NCBI GenBank assembly: GCA_011800805.1
Contig: MPNW01000141.1
Location: 229,730-293,729, forward strand
From: Hirudo medicinalis
Lineage: Eukaryota > Annelida > Clitellata > Hirudinida > Hirudinidae
Reading direction: 5' to 3'
Length of the DNA: 64,000 nt
Numbering within the stretch: position 1 is the stretch's first letter; each line of letters begins with the position of its first letter. A model generated the notes under the pieces. It ran no database searches. It had not been told where the DNA came from and saw only the letters and a list, made by a program, of their open reading frames with translations. Position numbers and translations under genes: made by a program. Positions 1 through 15,100 of the stretch are shown here, one piece after another.

Positions 1-184
1 GAGTCTGTTATTATGTAAACATCGACAATTATTCTTGTCTCAAATTTGAAAGTAATTAATTCATCGGTCGCACTGGCAACCGAAAGAGTTGAATTGCGCG
101 GTGGTGTCGGCTGCGTTTGTTGTGTGTCTTTGCTTAATGTCGGCTTGTTAACGGGGCGTTTTGGGCTTTATAACATGTTAACGC
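1..184 (+). promoter_or_regulatory. 5' flank / probable 5' UTR of the nesprin gene
   Basis: No coding sequence is visible upstream of the ATG at 185. The stretch has a locally higher GC content (around 70-180) than the introns that follow, as expected for a promoter or 5' UTR. No TATA box or other core element can be assigned with confidence, and an upstream exon outside the window cannot be excluded. Confidence 0.3.
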
Positions 185-3100
185 ATGGATAACTCAGTAG
201 AAGATATTGACGCTGATTTTGTGAAAATGCACTTTGACTTAAAAGGTTAAATAGTTTGAGATCGGTATTTAGTTGGAGTTTTAAAACTTTATGAATTGGT
301 CAATAGACAAACAAGATGAGGTACAGAAAAAGACCTTTATGAAATGGATTAACTCAGTACTGGTTCAGGCGAGTTATTGTTTCTATTAATGGTTTTTGTT
401 ATTTTGTCATAATTTCTCCAACATTCGAAGTTAGACGCATCGTAAGCGTTACATACTTTAAAAGATATCTAAGTAATAATTATGATTTAAATAGCTCCCT
501 TCTCTAAGTTTACGGAAATATAATTTTAGCAAGAACCGCCTTCGACAATATCGGATCTATCTGAGGATCTTAGAGATGGGGTGGTGTTGCTGAATTTGTT
601 AAAGGCATTAACAGGAGAAGCACTGGTAGAGTGATAATTTATACTCTGATTAAGTCCAATGATTAGGTAAGTTTACATTCGATTTAGCAAATTGAAAAAG
701 GTGACCGATTTGGCCACGTACAGAGAATACACTACATTAACAACGTTGGAAATGCTCTCCAGTTCCTGCAGGACAAACAGGTTCAAACATTTTCATTTAA
801 AATAAATTATATGCTTTGAAATGTTGTCATTATCTTTTTTGCATACAAATAATTCTTATTTGCAAATAATTTTTAAACTAAATAATTAAGGTCAAAATGG
901 TCAACATACATGCTGGTGATATTGTGGATGGAAGATCCTCCATCATAATGGGACTCATTTGGACTCTCATTCTGCACTTCCAAGTAGGATTTTCATTCTT
1001 TTGCAGGTTTAGTGGCTTTGCCTGGTCAAGCCCTGAAGAAATGGATCATTAATTTGCAATTTTAATTGTATTTAGTGGCCATCTTATGGTTTATTTATCT
1101 CAATAATTAACATAGTTTCATATCTTTTAGTCTAAAGCTAGTGAAAAATAAATTTCAGATTGAAGAATCAACCAAACACATTTGTAGTGGAATGCTTGGT
1201 GAAAGTGACAAGTTGAGTGGATGGAGGGGGAAATCTGAGCCAAAAGTTGTTATGTTGAAGTGGGCTCAGAAGACCATCACAGAGTTAGACAGATCACTAA
1301 AATTAAAAAATGAATTTTGATCCGAACTGCAGATTTTATGAATTTATTTCTATTTTTATTTTCTATTTTCTATTTTCTATTTCTATTTATTTTTATTTCT
1401 CCTCACCAGAAAATATGGCATCGAGGTAAAGGATTTTGGGGCCAGTTGGAGAAATGGGGTGGCATTTAATGCTCTCATTCACGATGTGAAACCTCACATG
1501 ATTGACATGAGAGTGGTTGAGACAAGCACTCCAAGAGAGAATCTGGAAAGAGCCTTTGAAACAGCCGAACAACATCTTGGAATTCCGAGGCTGCTTGATC
1601 CCGAAGGTCTCACTTTTGAAATTCATTCTGTGATCATTTTTATCATGAATTAAGGTCGAGATTTAGGACTTTATTTGCTCTGCAAATAATTAATCAAGAA
1701 AATGGCCAAAGGTTTTGTAAGATGTGATGAATTTTTCAGATGTTGATGTGGACAAACCTGATGAGAAATCCATTATGACGTACGTCTCGAAGTTTGTTCA
1801 AAAGTTTCCTCAAAACCTCCAGAGCTGTGAGGGCAGCGGCACAAAAGAGATGGTCGATAAGCTCGCTCGGAAGATCAAAGAATTGGACGGTTGGGTGAGT
1901 GCTTCAATTGAAAGCATTCAACACGAGGAGGTGGAGGATGATTTGCAGGTACAGGTCTTGGTCATTCTATTATTATAATATAATTTATGTTAATTATATG
2001 ATTTGTGCTTTTTATTACAATAACATGCTACAGGATTTTGGCTCAAAGTTGGACAGTCAGCATGCTGTGTGCCAATATTTGGCTTCCGAGGTGAACAAAC
2101 TCAGCCAGAGGGTCCCTTACAACTTCCAAGTGGCTGCCCTCAGAGATCAGATGAGATGCATGATGGAACAATTCAAAAGGGCAGAAGAAATTAAAGATGC
2201 CAAAATCAAAGCGTTGCAAGATCTGAATTCGTTTCTCGAGAAGCACGAGAATGACGTGAAGATGTTTGAGATATGGAAAAGTGATGGAACAGACATTTTA
2301 CATAAACTGGATGATATTATTCAGGGAGTTACTAGTGATGTGTCTTTGGAGGACTTGGAGATTTGGAAGGTGACTGCTCACTTGAAAACATTGGAGTTGA
2401 TAGATGATCTAGGTAGATTATGTGAGAATAACTTCTCTCAGTGCCACTGCCCACTGATAGATGGCTTAGAGTAACATTACGTTTCATTAATTAAACAAAA
2501 TTATTGAAAAGGATTATAATAATTTCCAAGGATCATGTGACCAGCAGTCGCATTAGTAACATTTTGATGGAAAATCTGGAAGCTCTTGATAATATTAAAC
2601 TGCAGCTCAATGCTCATGAGGGTTTGAAAGAGCAAATTCTAGAAGCTTTTGTGGCTATTAAAGTAGGTTTCTTAGTTTTGTCAATTTAATAACTAAATTG
2701 TTATTAATGTATTGTTCACATAACATAGTGCAGGGTGGTGAATGGGTCATGGCAATGGTAACAGTAGTAATGTGTCGTGTTAGAAACCCAGCCTGCACTG
2801 CTGCAAGCGCCCATGGGAAAGAGCGCTACATAAATGGTTAATGAAAAGCGCCTCTGATGATAAGCATATGACTCTACATAAATGAACTACATTCACATTT
2901 ACATATCTACATATAACTCATACAAATTAAACATTATTTTTAAAGTTGGGCAACTTCAGTTGGACTAGTGATGACTACTTTATTTTGTTTTATAGCTTCT
3001 TATACACAAACAAATTTCATTTGTACTACCATTTGCTTTTATTATGTGTGTTATGTTACATGTTAAGTTAGAATTATCACGAAATTCACATTCAAGCTTC

Positions 3101-6100
3101 ACACGTTCAAATTCAAATTACCATTTTAAAAGTGCTCTTTGATAAAATATATTCAACTAACCACTAACCATCCATATAGTTTATTTTAAAAAATTGAATT
3201 ATTTTTTATTTATTTTATTTATTATTTATCTTTATGCTAATTAATTTGGAATGAATAGTTTCATTCTGACCTGTTTAAACATGTCTTAGGAAATTAAAGA
3301 GAACTCAATTTACAAAATTTCAATGTTTGAATATAAAATGGAGGAACAAAATTGCATGAAACTGCTGGAAACGATTACGACCGACCTCTCTGAAGTTGAA
3401 GATTCCTTCAAATCTGAGGAATTTTCTCATGAAAAATCTCTCCAAGCACTGGAGGTCTAAATTATGAATTTTTAATGTACATATAAACATACAATTATCC
3501 ACTCATATTATTCATTAGTATTTGTTTGAAGCCTTATTAAATCCTATTAAATTGCAGGAAGAAAGCGAATTGGTCCTGAGATGCCAAGAGTCACTGGATG
3601 CAATGACTTCCATTTGTGGAAGAAATTTTGATGATTCATTCAAACATGAAATTGAGGTGCATTTGGTTAGACTTCAGGATCTCAACAGCAAGATCTCTGA
3701 ATTGACTAAAAAGATTCAAAATGGAGCACTGATATACAACGATTACTGGGAAAGGTGTTTTTGATTTTACCATACAATACTTTTGAGGGTGTAATTATAC
3801 ATAATTTACATTCCACTAGCATTTATTTGTAACTTTAAATTGTGAATGAATAACAACCTTTCAGAAAGTTTCAAGTAATAGAATGGATTGATAGAGTTGA
3901 GTTGCAAGTTCATCAGTTAAAAGAAGCAAATCCTGAATTAGAAGATTATGAAACGATTCACAATGATTTCAAAGTAAATATTTGGAATAGATTGATCTAA
4001 TTAAGAAGTTTAAAACACATTTAAATCAACATGTGAGCTGAGCATGTATTATTTATTTATAAGAGAATTAAACATAATGTCACAGCTCAATGCAAATGTG
4101 ATAGTTCAAAAGTGGTATGTACTGGTCACTCACATGTAATAACATGTAACGATTTTGCTTTTTCAACCTCAAATAAGGAATTGATGGATGAAATTGGTCA
4201 TCAGAAGACAAACATTGAGGAATCTAAGGTTCTGCTTCAAAACCTTGCCTTCAACTCAGCTTGGTCCAGCAGGTTGATGATGAAACTAATCTCTTGTGTG
4301 ACCTTATCAAAAGGTCTGTGTAATTTCTGCAGCTGGTAGTTGTCTTAGTGTTTATCCTTAAGGATGGATTAGGCAAACCTAAAAACATGATTCTGAAAGC
4401 ATTTCTTTTATTTGGACAAAATTAAAAATAAATTGAGTTTAATGACTTCACTTACGTTTGTAATACAAATACTTGCTTCACATGATGAAATGGAGTGTTT
4501 GTAATGATTATTCCTCAGTTGAATTATAAATGATCACAAATCGCAGGTTGGAGACTTTGTGCTCCACTTCTCAAGATGCCATGAAAGAGGCCTCTGTTTT
4601 TGTCAGCTGCAGGGAGCTCAAGAACTACATCAGTGAGAAGATAGAAGTTGTTGGGAGGAATTGCTTGCTCAGTGATGCTCACGAGACTTGGGATGATATT
4701 CAAGCAATCAAAAGCATGATGGAGCAGTTTCAGGTGAGCTCTACCTGTTTCTTGTTACTCTTGTTGTTCTTTTGTTTGAATCGTTTGAAAGCAGTTTAAT
4801 GTTTTTTTTTAATTTGAAGTGACACTGTTATAATATATTTTGGATTTTTATTAATTATTTTTTCAATATTATTCATTATTTACAAGGCTTAAGTTCTTAT
4901 TTAAAAGTAATTGATTAAATTTATAATTATTTCAAATTTAATGCTTTGGGAATAGCATAAATTTGGTCACCTTAAAGTAATGGATGAAACAAAAAGACCC
5001 CAAATTCTAACTTTTACAAAAAAAAATTGATTGATATATTTTACAACCAGACATTTGAGTCATCAATTTGTGAAGTGGAGGCATTGATGGAGAAGGGATA
5101 TGCATTATTGAAGCATGCAGATGCACACAAGTTTCTTGCCATATTCCTTAAAGAGTCTTTTAAATTCTGCTGTGATTTGAGAAATATTGCTCACGAAAAA
5201 CTGGCCACTTTGAAGGTCGTTCAAATTGATTTTTAAAGTTTTTTGTTACAAATAGTTGTTATCTATTTGATGCTCATGATTAAAATAAAAACACTTCTTG
5301 GTAGAATTCCCTAGAACTATGGCAATCATATGAAGGCATTAAAATCAAAATCAGTGGGAGGTCCATGAAACTTTCGGCCAACAAGTCTCAGCTTTCAGAT
5401 TACCTGGCAGGAATGGAGTTCTTGCTCGGAGAGCTGGATGAACTGGGAGAAGTAATTTTAAAATTGTCAAAGTACATCAGTCAAGAGAAACATGCAGAAC
5501 TTCTCAATGATCTCGAGTCATTGAGAGACAACCATAGGAAAGAATTTGATTCCCTGAATGGAGGAATTAAAGTCGAAGATTTGTTAGCCAGGTTTGAAGG
5601 TGAGGTTTGTGGATTGAAGAAGTTCATTGAAGACTGGAAGACAGGGCTTTGTGCTGAAAGACTCAACGAAGATGTCAACATGGAAAGAATCCCTCAACTA
5701 GTACACAGGACTCAGGTGAGATGAATGCCCGCATTTGTATCTTGTGACAAATTCACAATAACTTGTAAAGTTAAATTCGATATTATATTATTGTGTGTTA
5801 ATATTTTTTAACGTATATTATTTAATATTATTTAACACTCAGTTTATTTCAGTAGTAAAATAAGTTGTTTTTTTTTTATGAATGAAAGATTTACAATTAA
5901 ATCATACACATATTTAAATACATAATTCACTTCTTGAGCTTACTGAATATATATGACATTTTTAGACCTTGGTGAAGGAATTGACTGCTGAAGGGTCCTC
6001 AAAAATACACTGCTTAGGTGAACTACTGGAAGAAATTAAGCACAATGAATATGCCTCAGAAGATATGATTAATGAATGTCTGTGCTCTTTTAAATTGGTT

Positions 6101-9100
6101 GAGAGTTCATTCAGAGGATTTTGCATTGAGATGGAAGACCTGCACAAATGCACAGTGTCAGATGCTGACCACCTCACGAGATGTGGGAAGACCATTGTTG
6201 AAGTTTCTCAGTGGCTTCAATCAGAAAAGCTAACTGTGGAAGGCTTCAGAGATATCAGTGAAGTTGAAGATCAGTTAAGAAGGGCATTGGTAAAACACGA
6301 AGTAAATTATGAAATCAAATTATTAACTGATTATTAATTAATAATATTACCTTCAAGGAGTTGTATTCAAAGCTTGAATGTCACAGAAATTCGATGGTGG
6401 ATGTAGAATCTGAGGCAAGTTTTGTTTCAGAGAGAAATTCCATAAGCTGTTTGGTTCACAAACTAAAGGATGAACTGGAAGCTTTCAATAATAATCTGGA
6501 TTCAAGTTTCCACAAGTTGAATGATTTGGTTAGCACATGGCAAAATCTTCTGGAGATAAAAAACCAAATCACATCGACAGTCGATTCAATTTCTGAACAA
6601 ATCGAGTCGTGCAAATCTTCGTTGAATCAATTTTCCGCAGGTGTCGTTAACGGATCCTTGTCTGATACTCTGAAGGTTCATGTTGTTGTTAAACGAGCCA
6701 CCATTATTATCACCTATCTAATTTCACCACCCACTCGTTTGTTATTTAAAATGTAAGTAACCCGTTTGTTGTTAAAGATTGTGATGCTGGACCTGCAAAA
6801 GGTGGCCGATTCAAATCGCCACTTGAAATCAATTGCCGAAGAAATGCTGCCTCGTGCTTCCGAAGAATTCCACCAAAAAATGTGTTTAGAATTGACCGAC
6901 AACGAGCAGGTCCACAGGTCTCTTGTAAATGAAGTTCTCGCTCAAATGGATCTTTTGCATCGAAAGAGAGAACAGTTTGAGAACTTCGCTGCTGATGTGG
7001 ACGATTGTCTTCATCAGGCTGAACTTTTCAAGCATGAAGTCGAAGATTATGACTTTGTGAAGGATTTCGTCCTGCACGACCAGCCTAGTTTGCATTTAAT
7101 AGAGGTACAAAAAGACTTGTGCTGCTTTTATAAACATTCCTTCAGATCATTCTTTTTTGATCATTTACTCACACTTAAATGACATAATTTGGTTATTCTT
7201 TCAGACTTTCTCAAACAAATTTGAAAACTTAACCCAGTTTTGGAATCACATAAATGATAAAAAGAAGTTGTTTGTGAGTGCAATGGATGGTGACTTGCAA
7301 GAAAAGCTTCTAGAAATTGGTAGTAACATTAGAGATACCTCAGAACTAATGGTTAATACGACATCATTTTGTGGATGTTTGATTGAGTACAAGGAGCTGA
7401 TGAGGTGCCTTAAAGTGTGTTTGGCAGAATTTGAAAAGAATTTGTTGAGTGGAAATGATAATGATATTGATGGTGAAATTCTTATTCTTTTGGAGGATGG
7501 GAAGCATAGGGAAGAATTAATGGCAAGCACACTTTCCACAATAAATGGCTTGAAGAGCAAATCTTTTGAATGCTCCTTAGAAAGTGCATTGGAGATTTCC
7601 CACTTAACAGGAAGGTTCGAAGATCTAAGAAAGACGTCGACAGAGTTTCGCGATACCGCATCTTTGTTTGAAACTCTGGAGGAAGAGGTGCAAAACTTCT
7701 ATGGATACCTTAATGTCGGAGATGTTGCAAGTGCCCCCGAGACAATCAAAGTTTTGATGGAAGTTGTTAAAAAGACTGAAGTCAAGAATAAAGATCATTT
7801 AGCAGTCATTGACAGAAAAGTGATGGAGTTGGGTGGTGGTTTAATAAGCAGCATGACTTACTTGGAAAGATTCCAGCATAGATTTGACAATTTACGAGAA
7901 TCTGTCGATGATCTACACAAGAAATTAGAGACCCAACACGTCAAAGAGCAATATTTACTTGAAAAGTTGGTAACCTACGAGGGTTTGAGGAATGAACTTG
8001 AAAAATATCTCATATTTGAACCTGAGAGATTGATCATATTTGATGACATAAAGATCAAAATGTCTTCAATACAAGTATTTCCTTTTCTTAATAAAATGTG
8101 CTGATATTCATTAATTTTAATCTTCTTGTAATATTCCATAAGGAGCACCACAACCAGCTGAGCAAATACAAGGAATTATTGGCTACTGTCAATCAGGATA
8201 TCAAGCACTTGTCAGGAGATGAGCATCTAAAATTATTTTCGAGAATCATCTCAGTTTGTTCCATAAATTTCAACAATGACATGGAGAAGAGTGCTGTCGT
8301 AGAAATGGTTTGAAGATGTTCTAGTATTTGTTTTGTTCAACATGTTACAATATTAATTCAAATTTGTGCTATTTCATTATTAACATTTTTAATGTTTTAA
8401 CATCAGTTAAGTTAGAATTTAAATAATGTACGAAAATATATTTGTTTTAGAAACTCTTAAATGAAATTGAAAATATAAACTTTCTGAGTAAACATTATGA
8501 TGGATTTATGGAAAAAGTTGCCATGTTTGACACTAAAATCGAGAGCCTTACTGTAAGCATCCAGAAGTTATTTGATGAGGTTAATCGCAATGGAGATAGT
8601 AAGACCCATTTTCAGGTAAATAAATAATATCAGAGGTTAAATCACTTATTTCTACTTTTAAATCGTTATTCATCCTGCTAAACATTTATTTGGAACATAA
8701 GTTTGAACATATGTATACATAATTTAAATACATAATCCTTTGGCAGGAGGATATGACTGACTTGAAAATTGAGATTGTTTCCATGGATACATCTCCTGAA
8801 TGTTGTCTTCTCAAAGAGCTTTGTGGTGAAGGGGTGGGCCTAATTGCATCTCATAAACAAAGACTGTTGGACAAAGTTTTGCAAGCGCAGGACTTGATTG
8901 GTTCCTTATTCTCGAATATGGACCAATGCCAGGAGAGGGTCACTGAGGTCGAAGATGAAACAGATGCTCTGAAAAATAAAATGCGAATTGTGTCGGAATC
9001 ATTATCATGCATTAACGGAGAAGCATCTACGAATGATGATGACGTTGATGCTCAGTTGATGAACATTGAGGTTAACTTGTTTTAATGAATTAACAGAAAT

Positions 9101-12100
9101 TGAAAGAATAACACAAAGGGTTTTTATTAATCCAGGGATGGATGGAGGTTACAGAGGAAATTGATGTGCTGAAACAGAAATCACCCGCATTATCCATTGA
9201 CTATCCTATCAGAGATGGCATTTCACCAGACCTTGTAACACTGAAACAGGAAAGTAGCCAATTAAATGAAGAAATGATAAATCTGCAAGAGAATTTAAGA
9301 ATTGAAAATGAATTGGAAACAACCCAAAATAGGTTTGGGGAATTCGTGTCAAGAGTTGAACAGCAGCTGGAGTCAATGAGGGCTCAAAACTTGAGGAGCA
9401 TGAATGAAGCTCATCAACTTGCCAATGATTTGTTGCTTGAAGGAGAAAAAAAAGAACAAGAAGGTTTGTCTTCAGAAATTGCTTCTTGCTATGGGCAATT
9501 CATCTGGTCGTGGATGAATCAAAAAGAGGAATTGAAGAAGTTCAAGAGTCTTTATGAAGAAGAAATAACCAGATCAATTTCACTGAGGAATCAATTGATT
9601 GAACTCAAGTCTTGGTTGGAGAAAATGAAAGATCGTCGTTCGGAACTGTGTTCAGGAAATGCGACCTATCGACAGTTCGAATACTTGGAGAAATTGAAAG
9701 ATTTTGATTCACATTTGGAAGAAAAAGTAAACTATGTGAAAGATGTTTCCCAGCTGTTAAATTCTACACATTTTGATGAAAACGTGCAACTGTTGAGTGA
9801 TGGAAAAGCTCTCGTTTCTCAATTTCATCAACTTATGGACTCAATAAAAGAAATGGTAGAGAAAGCCACAAAGTCACTGGAAAAAATTGAGGACTTTCAG
9901 GTAAAAGAAAACAAAGTGAAAGAATTGATGACTTCTTTGAAATTAAAACTATCAGCAGTGGAAAAGAATGAGAAACTTGATGAGCAGATGATGGAGATTG
10001 TTGACATTAGTGTGGAACTGGATGTGATCCAAGCTCTCATAGAACAGATGGATGATATTGAATTCAAGGACCTTTCTGAAATTGACTTAAGAGATATTCA
10101 AAGTTGTATGGAAACTCTCAAGGGAGACTTGGAGCAAATCAACCAAAGCCAGGTGGATGTGGAAAACAAGCTAAAAGAGAAGTCAGATCTTTACTTTGAA
10201 TACCAGGCTGGAATGAAGGAATTGAAAAAGTGGATCGAGGAAAAAGAGTACTTTTTGTGGGGTTTGAAAGCCGGTAATAATGAAAGGTGTCTAATTGATG
10301 AGAATTTTAGTAATGAAATGACTACTAAAATGAGAATTGTGGAAGAAATGAAGAGGAAGATGAACTCACTCAACCATGAGGATTTTGAGGCCGAGCTTGA
10401 GAAGTACTTGGCTGAAATTGAGGCTCTGAATGCAAATTCCTCTGCATTGTCTGCTCTAATGAGAGATCAGGCACTTGCAGAAAAAGAATATTTGAATGGA
10501 CTTGTGGAGTTGAGGAATTGCAGTCATGAGATTGCAGGTGTTTTAGAAGGAAACAAAGAAAACAACATTCAGATTCTTCAGGTCTGCCACCATATGTGTT
10601 AATTTTTTTTTATTATAATTTTTCTTGTTTTTATTACAACCATGTTTTGTCACAGGATGAGATTAACTTGTCCTAGTTTTCGTGATGTTTTTTGCCAAGT
10701 TGGGATAATTGAATTAATTTTCTTGAATTTATTTTTCCAGTTTGCAGATTTGAACAATGCAAACCTTCTTGATAAATTAAGCAAGATGGTCTCTTGCTTA
10801 TCCAAAGTCAAATTCATGCTTGAGAGTGATCTTGGAAGGATCAATGAAAGCCTGAAAATGGATTCAATGAAATGTCTCCCGTTGTCGAGGATCCACAATT
10901 TCGAGGAAATGGAGAAGCTGGCAAAATATCTGGAAAATTGGATTTTATTTCAGGTGATTAAATATGAATGTTCTCAATCATTAAAATTGCTTAATAATTA
11001 ACTTTTCAAATTGTTTATTTTTATATTTTAAAATGAATGTTGATCTTGCAAATTTGATAAAAATTTTATAAAAAGTATTTTGGCACTGCATTTAATTGAA
11101 GGATGCAATAGAGAAATATTGTGCTGGTTTAAAGAGGACTGACAATGATTCATATGACACTGCTACCACTGATAGAACTAACAATGTACAACAGTATTTA
11201 CAGGTATTTACACTTTTCTTTCAGGATGATAATGATCATTATGATATTATTTACAATTATATTATATTATAGATTATTAATTAGTTATTAATTATTTTAT
11301 GAATTATGACTTTCACGTTCCTTCTAAGAATAATAACTTTATGATTTTTCCATTAAGAAGAACCTTTGTTCATCACCAAAGAAGCATCAGGGAACTGTGA
11401 ATCTCCTGAGGACTGCAGGTCAAAACTTGGAACCTGTTAACCTGGTAACGACTTCTCATCAAGCAAAAGCTCTTTGGGATGAAATTTATGCAAATGGGAG
11501 AAGATTGGTTGCAACACTAATGCATTGGACTTCAATGTTTGAGGTTGATGGACATGTTTAATAAATGAATAAATAAATGGTACGAGGATAAGACGTGCAT
11601 GTCACTTGTGCCATTTTGAAAAATATGTTTTGAAAGATGTGAGCCATTTTTTAATATCTTTTAAAACCACTAAAATTTAACTTAAAATTTATTATCTTAC
11701 TAACTGATTATAAAATGGCACCTTGAAACAATTGTTAAACCTTACAATTAAAAATATTGACAAGTTAAAATTTGATAAAAAAGATTTGAGAACAAACTTA
11801 ACATTACAGGAGGTCTCTGAATCATGGAATGAATTCAGCTCTGTTTACAAAGAGATCTCAGAATTTCTTCACCTCCCCAAAAGAGATGTTGAAACCTGGC
11901 ACTTAAATGAGGTTCAGACCCTTGCACACTGTCAAGTTAGTGCAAATATGCTAATGTGTGCTAATGTTATGTTTGCTAACAAAACATTAACTCAGTGCAG
12001 ATGCTTCAAATGGTAATAATAATAAAAATAAAAATAAAAATGTTAATAATGCTTGTTTACAATACTCAGTGCTTATCTGCTCAATGTCAAAAACTTTATA

Positions 12101-15100
12101 TATTCTAGTTAAATTGTCTGTGGATGGATGGATGGATGGATGGATGGATGGACAAAAGAGTGACATTTTTATAATTGAATATGAATTATTTTAACATCAT
12201 AAAAGGATAGGGTCAGAAGTTTCATCTTTATGGAGAGGAAGATGACATTAATGATGGAGGCTGTCTTAAAGGTCATGACCTTTCTGGGAGGAAAGGAGGT
12301 GAGGGTCAAACTAGAGGCTGATGTCAAGGGATTGAAAGAAGCCTTTGAAAAGTTTGTTATGTTGCTTCTTAGCTGATCTTTATGATTTTTTAGCTGATTT
12401 TTTTGAGCCAATTAAATGACATAACATTGCAGGTCCAGAATTGAGGCTGATCTTGAGCTAAAGAAATTAAGTGGAACTGTTTCAAATAGTTCTGCTGATG
12501 CTGTTGATGGGGTCACTTTGTTGGAAGAAAATGAGTTGATGGAGGTACTTCAGACATTTTTGAGATGCTTGTAATTCTAAACCATCTTAAATATGCAGCA
12601 GACTGTAATCAAATAAAAATATATAAAAGTAAAACATGCATTAATGAATTTTCATTCACTTGATTGAAAATGCTGCTTCATTGGAACATGTAATATGCAT
12701 GCTCACCACTCAGCAAATGAAGATTTCCATGATACGATATGATGGTGCCTCTCCTGATGACGATTGCAAAGCACCTCTGTGTGATAGCTCCTTCCACGAT
12801 GTTCCGAGTTACCTGAGCAGAAGTCGATCATTTGGAAGTTCTGTTGATGAATCTCCAATTTCTACAGAAGAGGCGAGTACCGTTGGTATGGAAGAAGAGG
12901 TCGCTGATGGACTTAATGACCTTCTCGAACTTGTTAGAAATATGAAGACTTCCCTGACTTTTGATTGTCTGAACCTTGAGAGTTCATTCATATCGATGGA
13001 AGGGTACTCTTTATTTGTAAAGCCTGCTGATAAACAGCTTGAAGTTACTCTGAGTGACAAAATGTACTTGCTTGAGATTCCATCGTCGTCGTCATCATCA
13101 TTATCATCCAAACCAAATTCTTTATCACCAATTACCAGACTCAACTCAATTTCTTTGTGCTATTCCAACTTCCTTATCTTTTTGTCCTCCTGCTTTGAAT
13201 CATTTTCATTGCAACCAAAGAAATTCTACCAGCAGTTGGAAGATATAAGATACTCCGACGAGATAACAAAGAACTTGGAATATTTCAACGTTGTCCTGCC
13301 AATGGCAGTTGTTTTGAGACTCAAGAAAATTGCTGATTGGATGGATCCAACTTTTCAAAAGTTGAAGAACGAAAGCTTTCTTGGACGCCTAAAAACCTAC
13401 TTCAATGTCAATTCTATGACATCAAAAGTTATCGTTATTGAGAAGCAGGAAATTGAAGCCTCGAGTTCAATTCTTTCCAAACAGGTTCTGCACGGATGGA
13501 TTCTTATCTTTGTTTGCTTTCCTTTTGTTTTCTGTTCTTTCCTTCCTTAGCTTTGCATGGTCTCATTGGTTCAAAAGTTTTAGTTAAGTAGATTTTTGTT
13601 TTTTGAATTCTTATTCAAAATAAACATTCGTGAAACTGAAAATGTCAGTAAATCAATTCAAATTGTGAAAGAATAATATTTGTTAATTCAATTAATTCTA
13701 GCTACTAAGACAAAGAAAGGAATTGGAAGTTGTACTAAAGGACCTGGATTCTAGCAAATGCCTCATCAGAAAAATTAATGAAATATTTAAAGAACTAAAT
13801 GAGTCCATGTATAAAATGCCATCTGATGGTGATGCCTTTCAAGAACATCTCAATGGGATGGAGGTATTACTTGATATTACCTGAAAGTCATTATTATTGG
13901 TTATGTGATGTGGTTAATGTCATAATGTGTTGTCAATGTGACAGAATTTTAAATAAAAAATAAGAAATAATTGTTCAAATTGTTTGCAAAAGAATTCTCT
14001 TGGGAAATTAAAGAAAGAAATGGAGGCCCTGAAAAGTTCCTCAGGTTTTTATGCTGGAAGCGATGGCCTCTCACAAGCATTGTTTAAATTGCTGGATGCA
14101 AAAGTAGATGAAATAACTTCTGAAATTGACCGAAGAAAGAAAGAAGCAGGGGTTAGCTAGTTTAATGTTAATTAGTATTATTTAAATTTATGCATTTAAA
14201 TTGTTAATTAATAGTTGTATATTAGTCTTGCCCTGACATATTTAAAACTTAGACTAGTAATAATTTTAGAACAGTTTAGTCTAATAATCAGTAACTTGTA
14301 ATTGTTTACAATTTAGTTTGCACTGTTCTGAATCTATATTTGTATTTTATAATTGATTTGTTGAAAAATTTAATTCCAATTTGACTGAAGGAATATTTGG
14401 ATGTGGTGAAACAGCACAAGAAGGGAATGGAAACGCTTGGGTTCAAGTTGGACTTGCACCAGAAGTGGCTCTCTGAAACTGACAAAATGGAATTTAACAT
14501 TGAAAACACTGACATTTTCAAAGTGAGTTTTTATGATTGTTTAATTATGTTAGTGTTAGTGTGCCTCCATATTAGTGTGTCTCTGTGTTAGTGTGCCTCC
14601 GTATTAGTGTGTCTTTGTGTCAGTGTGTCTCCATGTGACTGAGACTAAAAAGACTTGTATATTAATTAGTGAACTACTTAGAGAGTAATTAGTGAGGATA
14701 TTTTGTAATTATTTGACAGCTCGTTGAACATGAAACGAGGAGCAGAATTCATGATATGTTCAAAATGAGAACATCGTTAGACTTGATGATTGAGAATCAA
14801 AGGTGGAGATGTCAACAGGCCTGCTCCATGGATGCAGGATTGTTATGTAGCCACATTGACATGGAGGAGTTGAAACTTAATAAACCAATTCAAGCTGATG
14901 TTGACAATGAAAACATGCAACTTCATTCATCTATTGCTTGCTTATTTAAAGAAACATATACATTCTGGAAGAGGCTAAGGAAGCATCAAATGGAAAAGTC
15001 ATCAGTGAACCTGCTGATTGACTCCAAGCAGCTTGAGCACTTCAATCAACTGGAGATGGCATGGAAGAACAGAGATGTGATTGAAGATGAAGCACATGAA

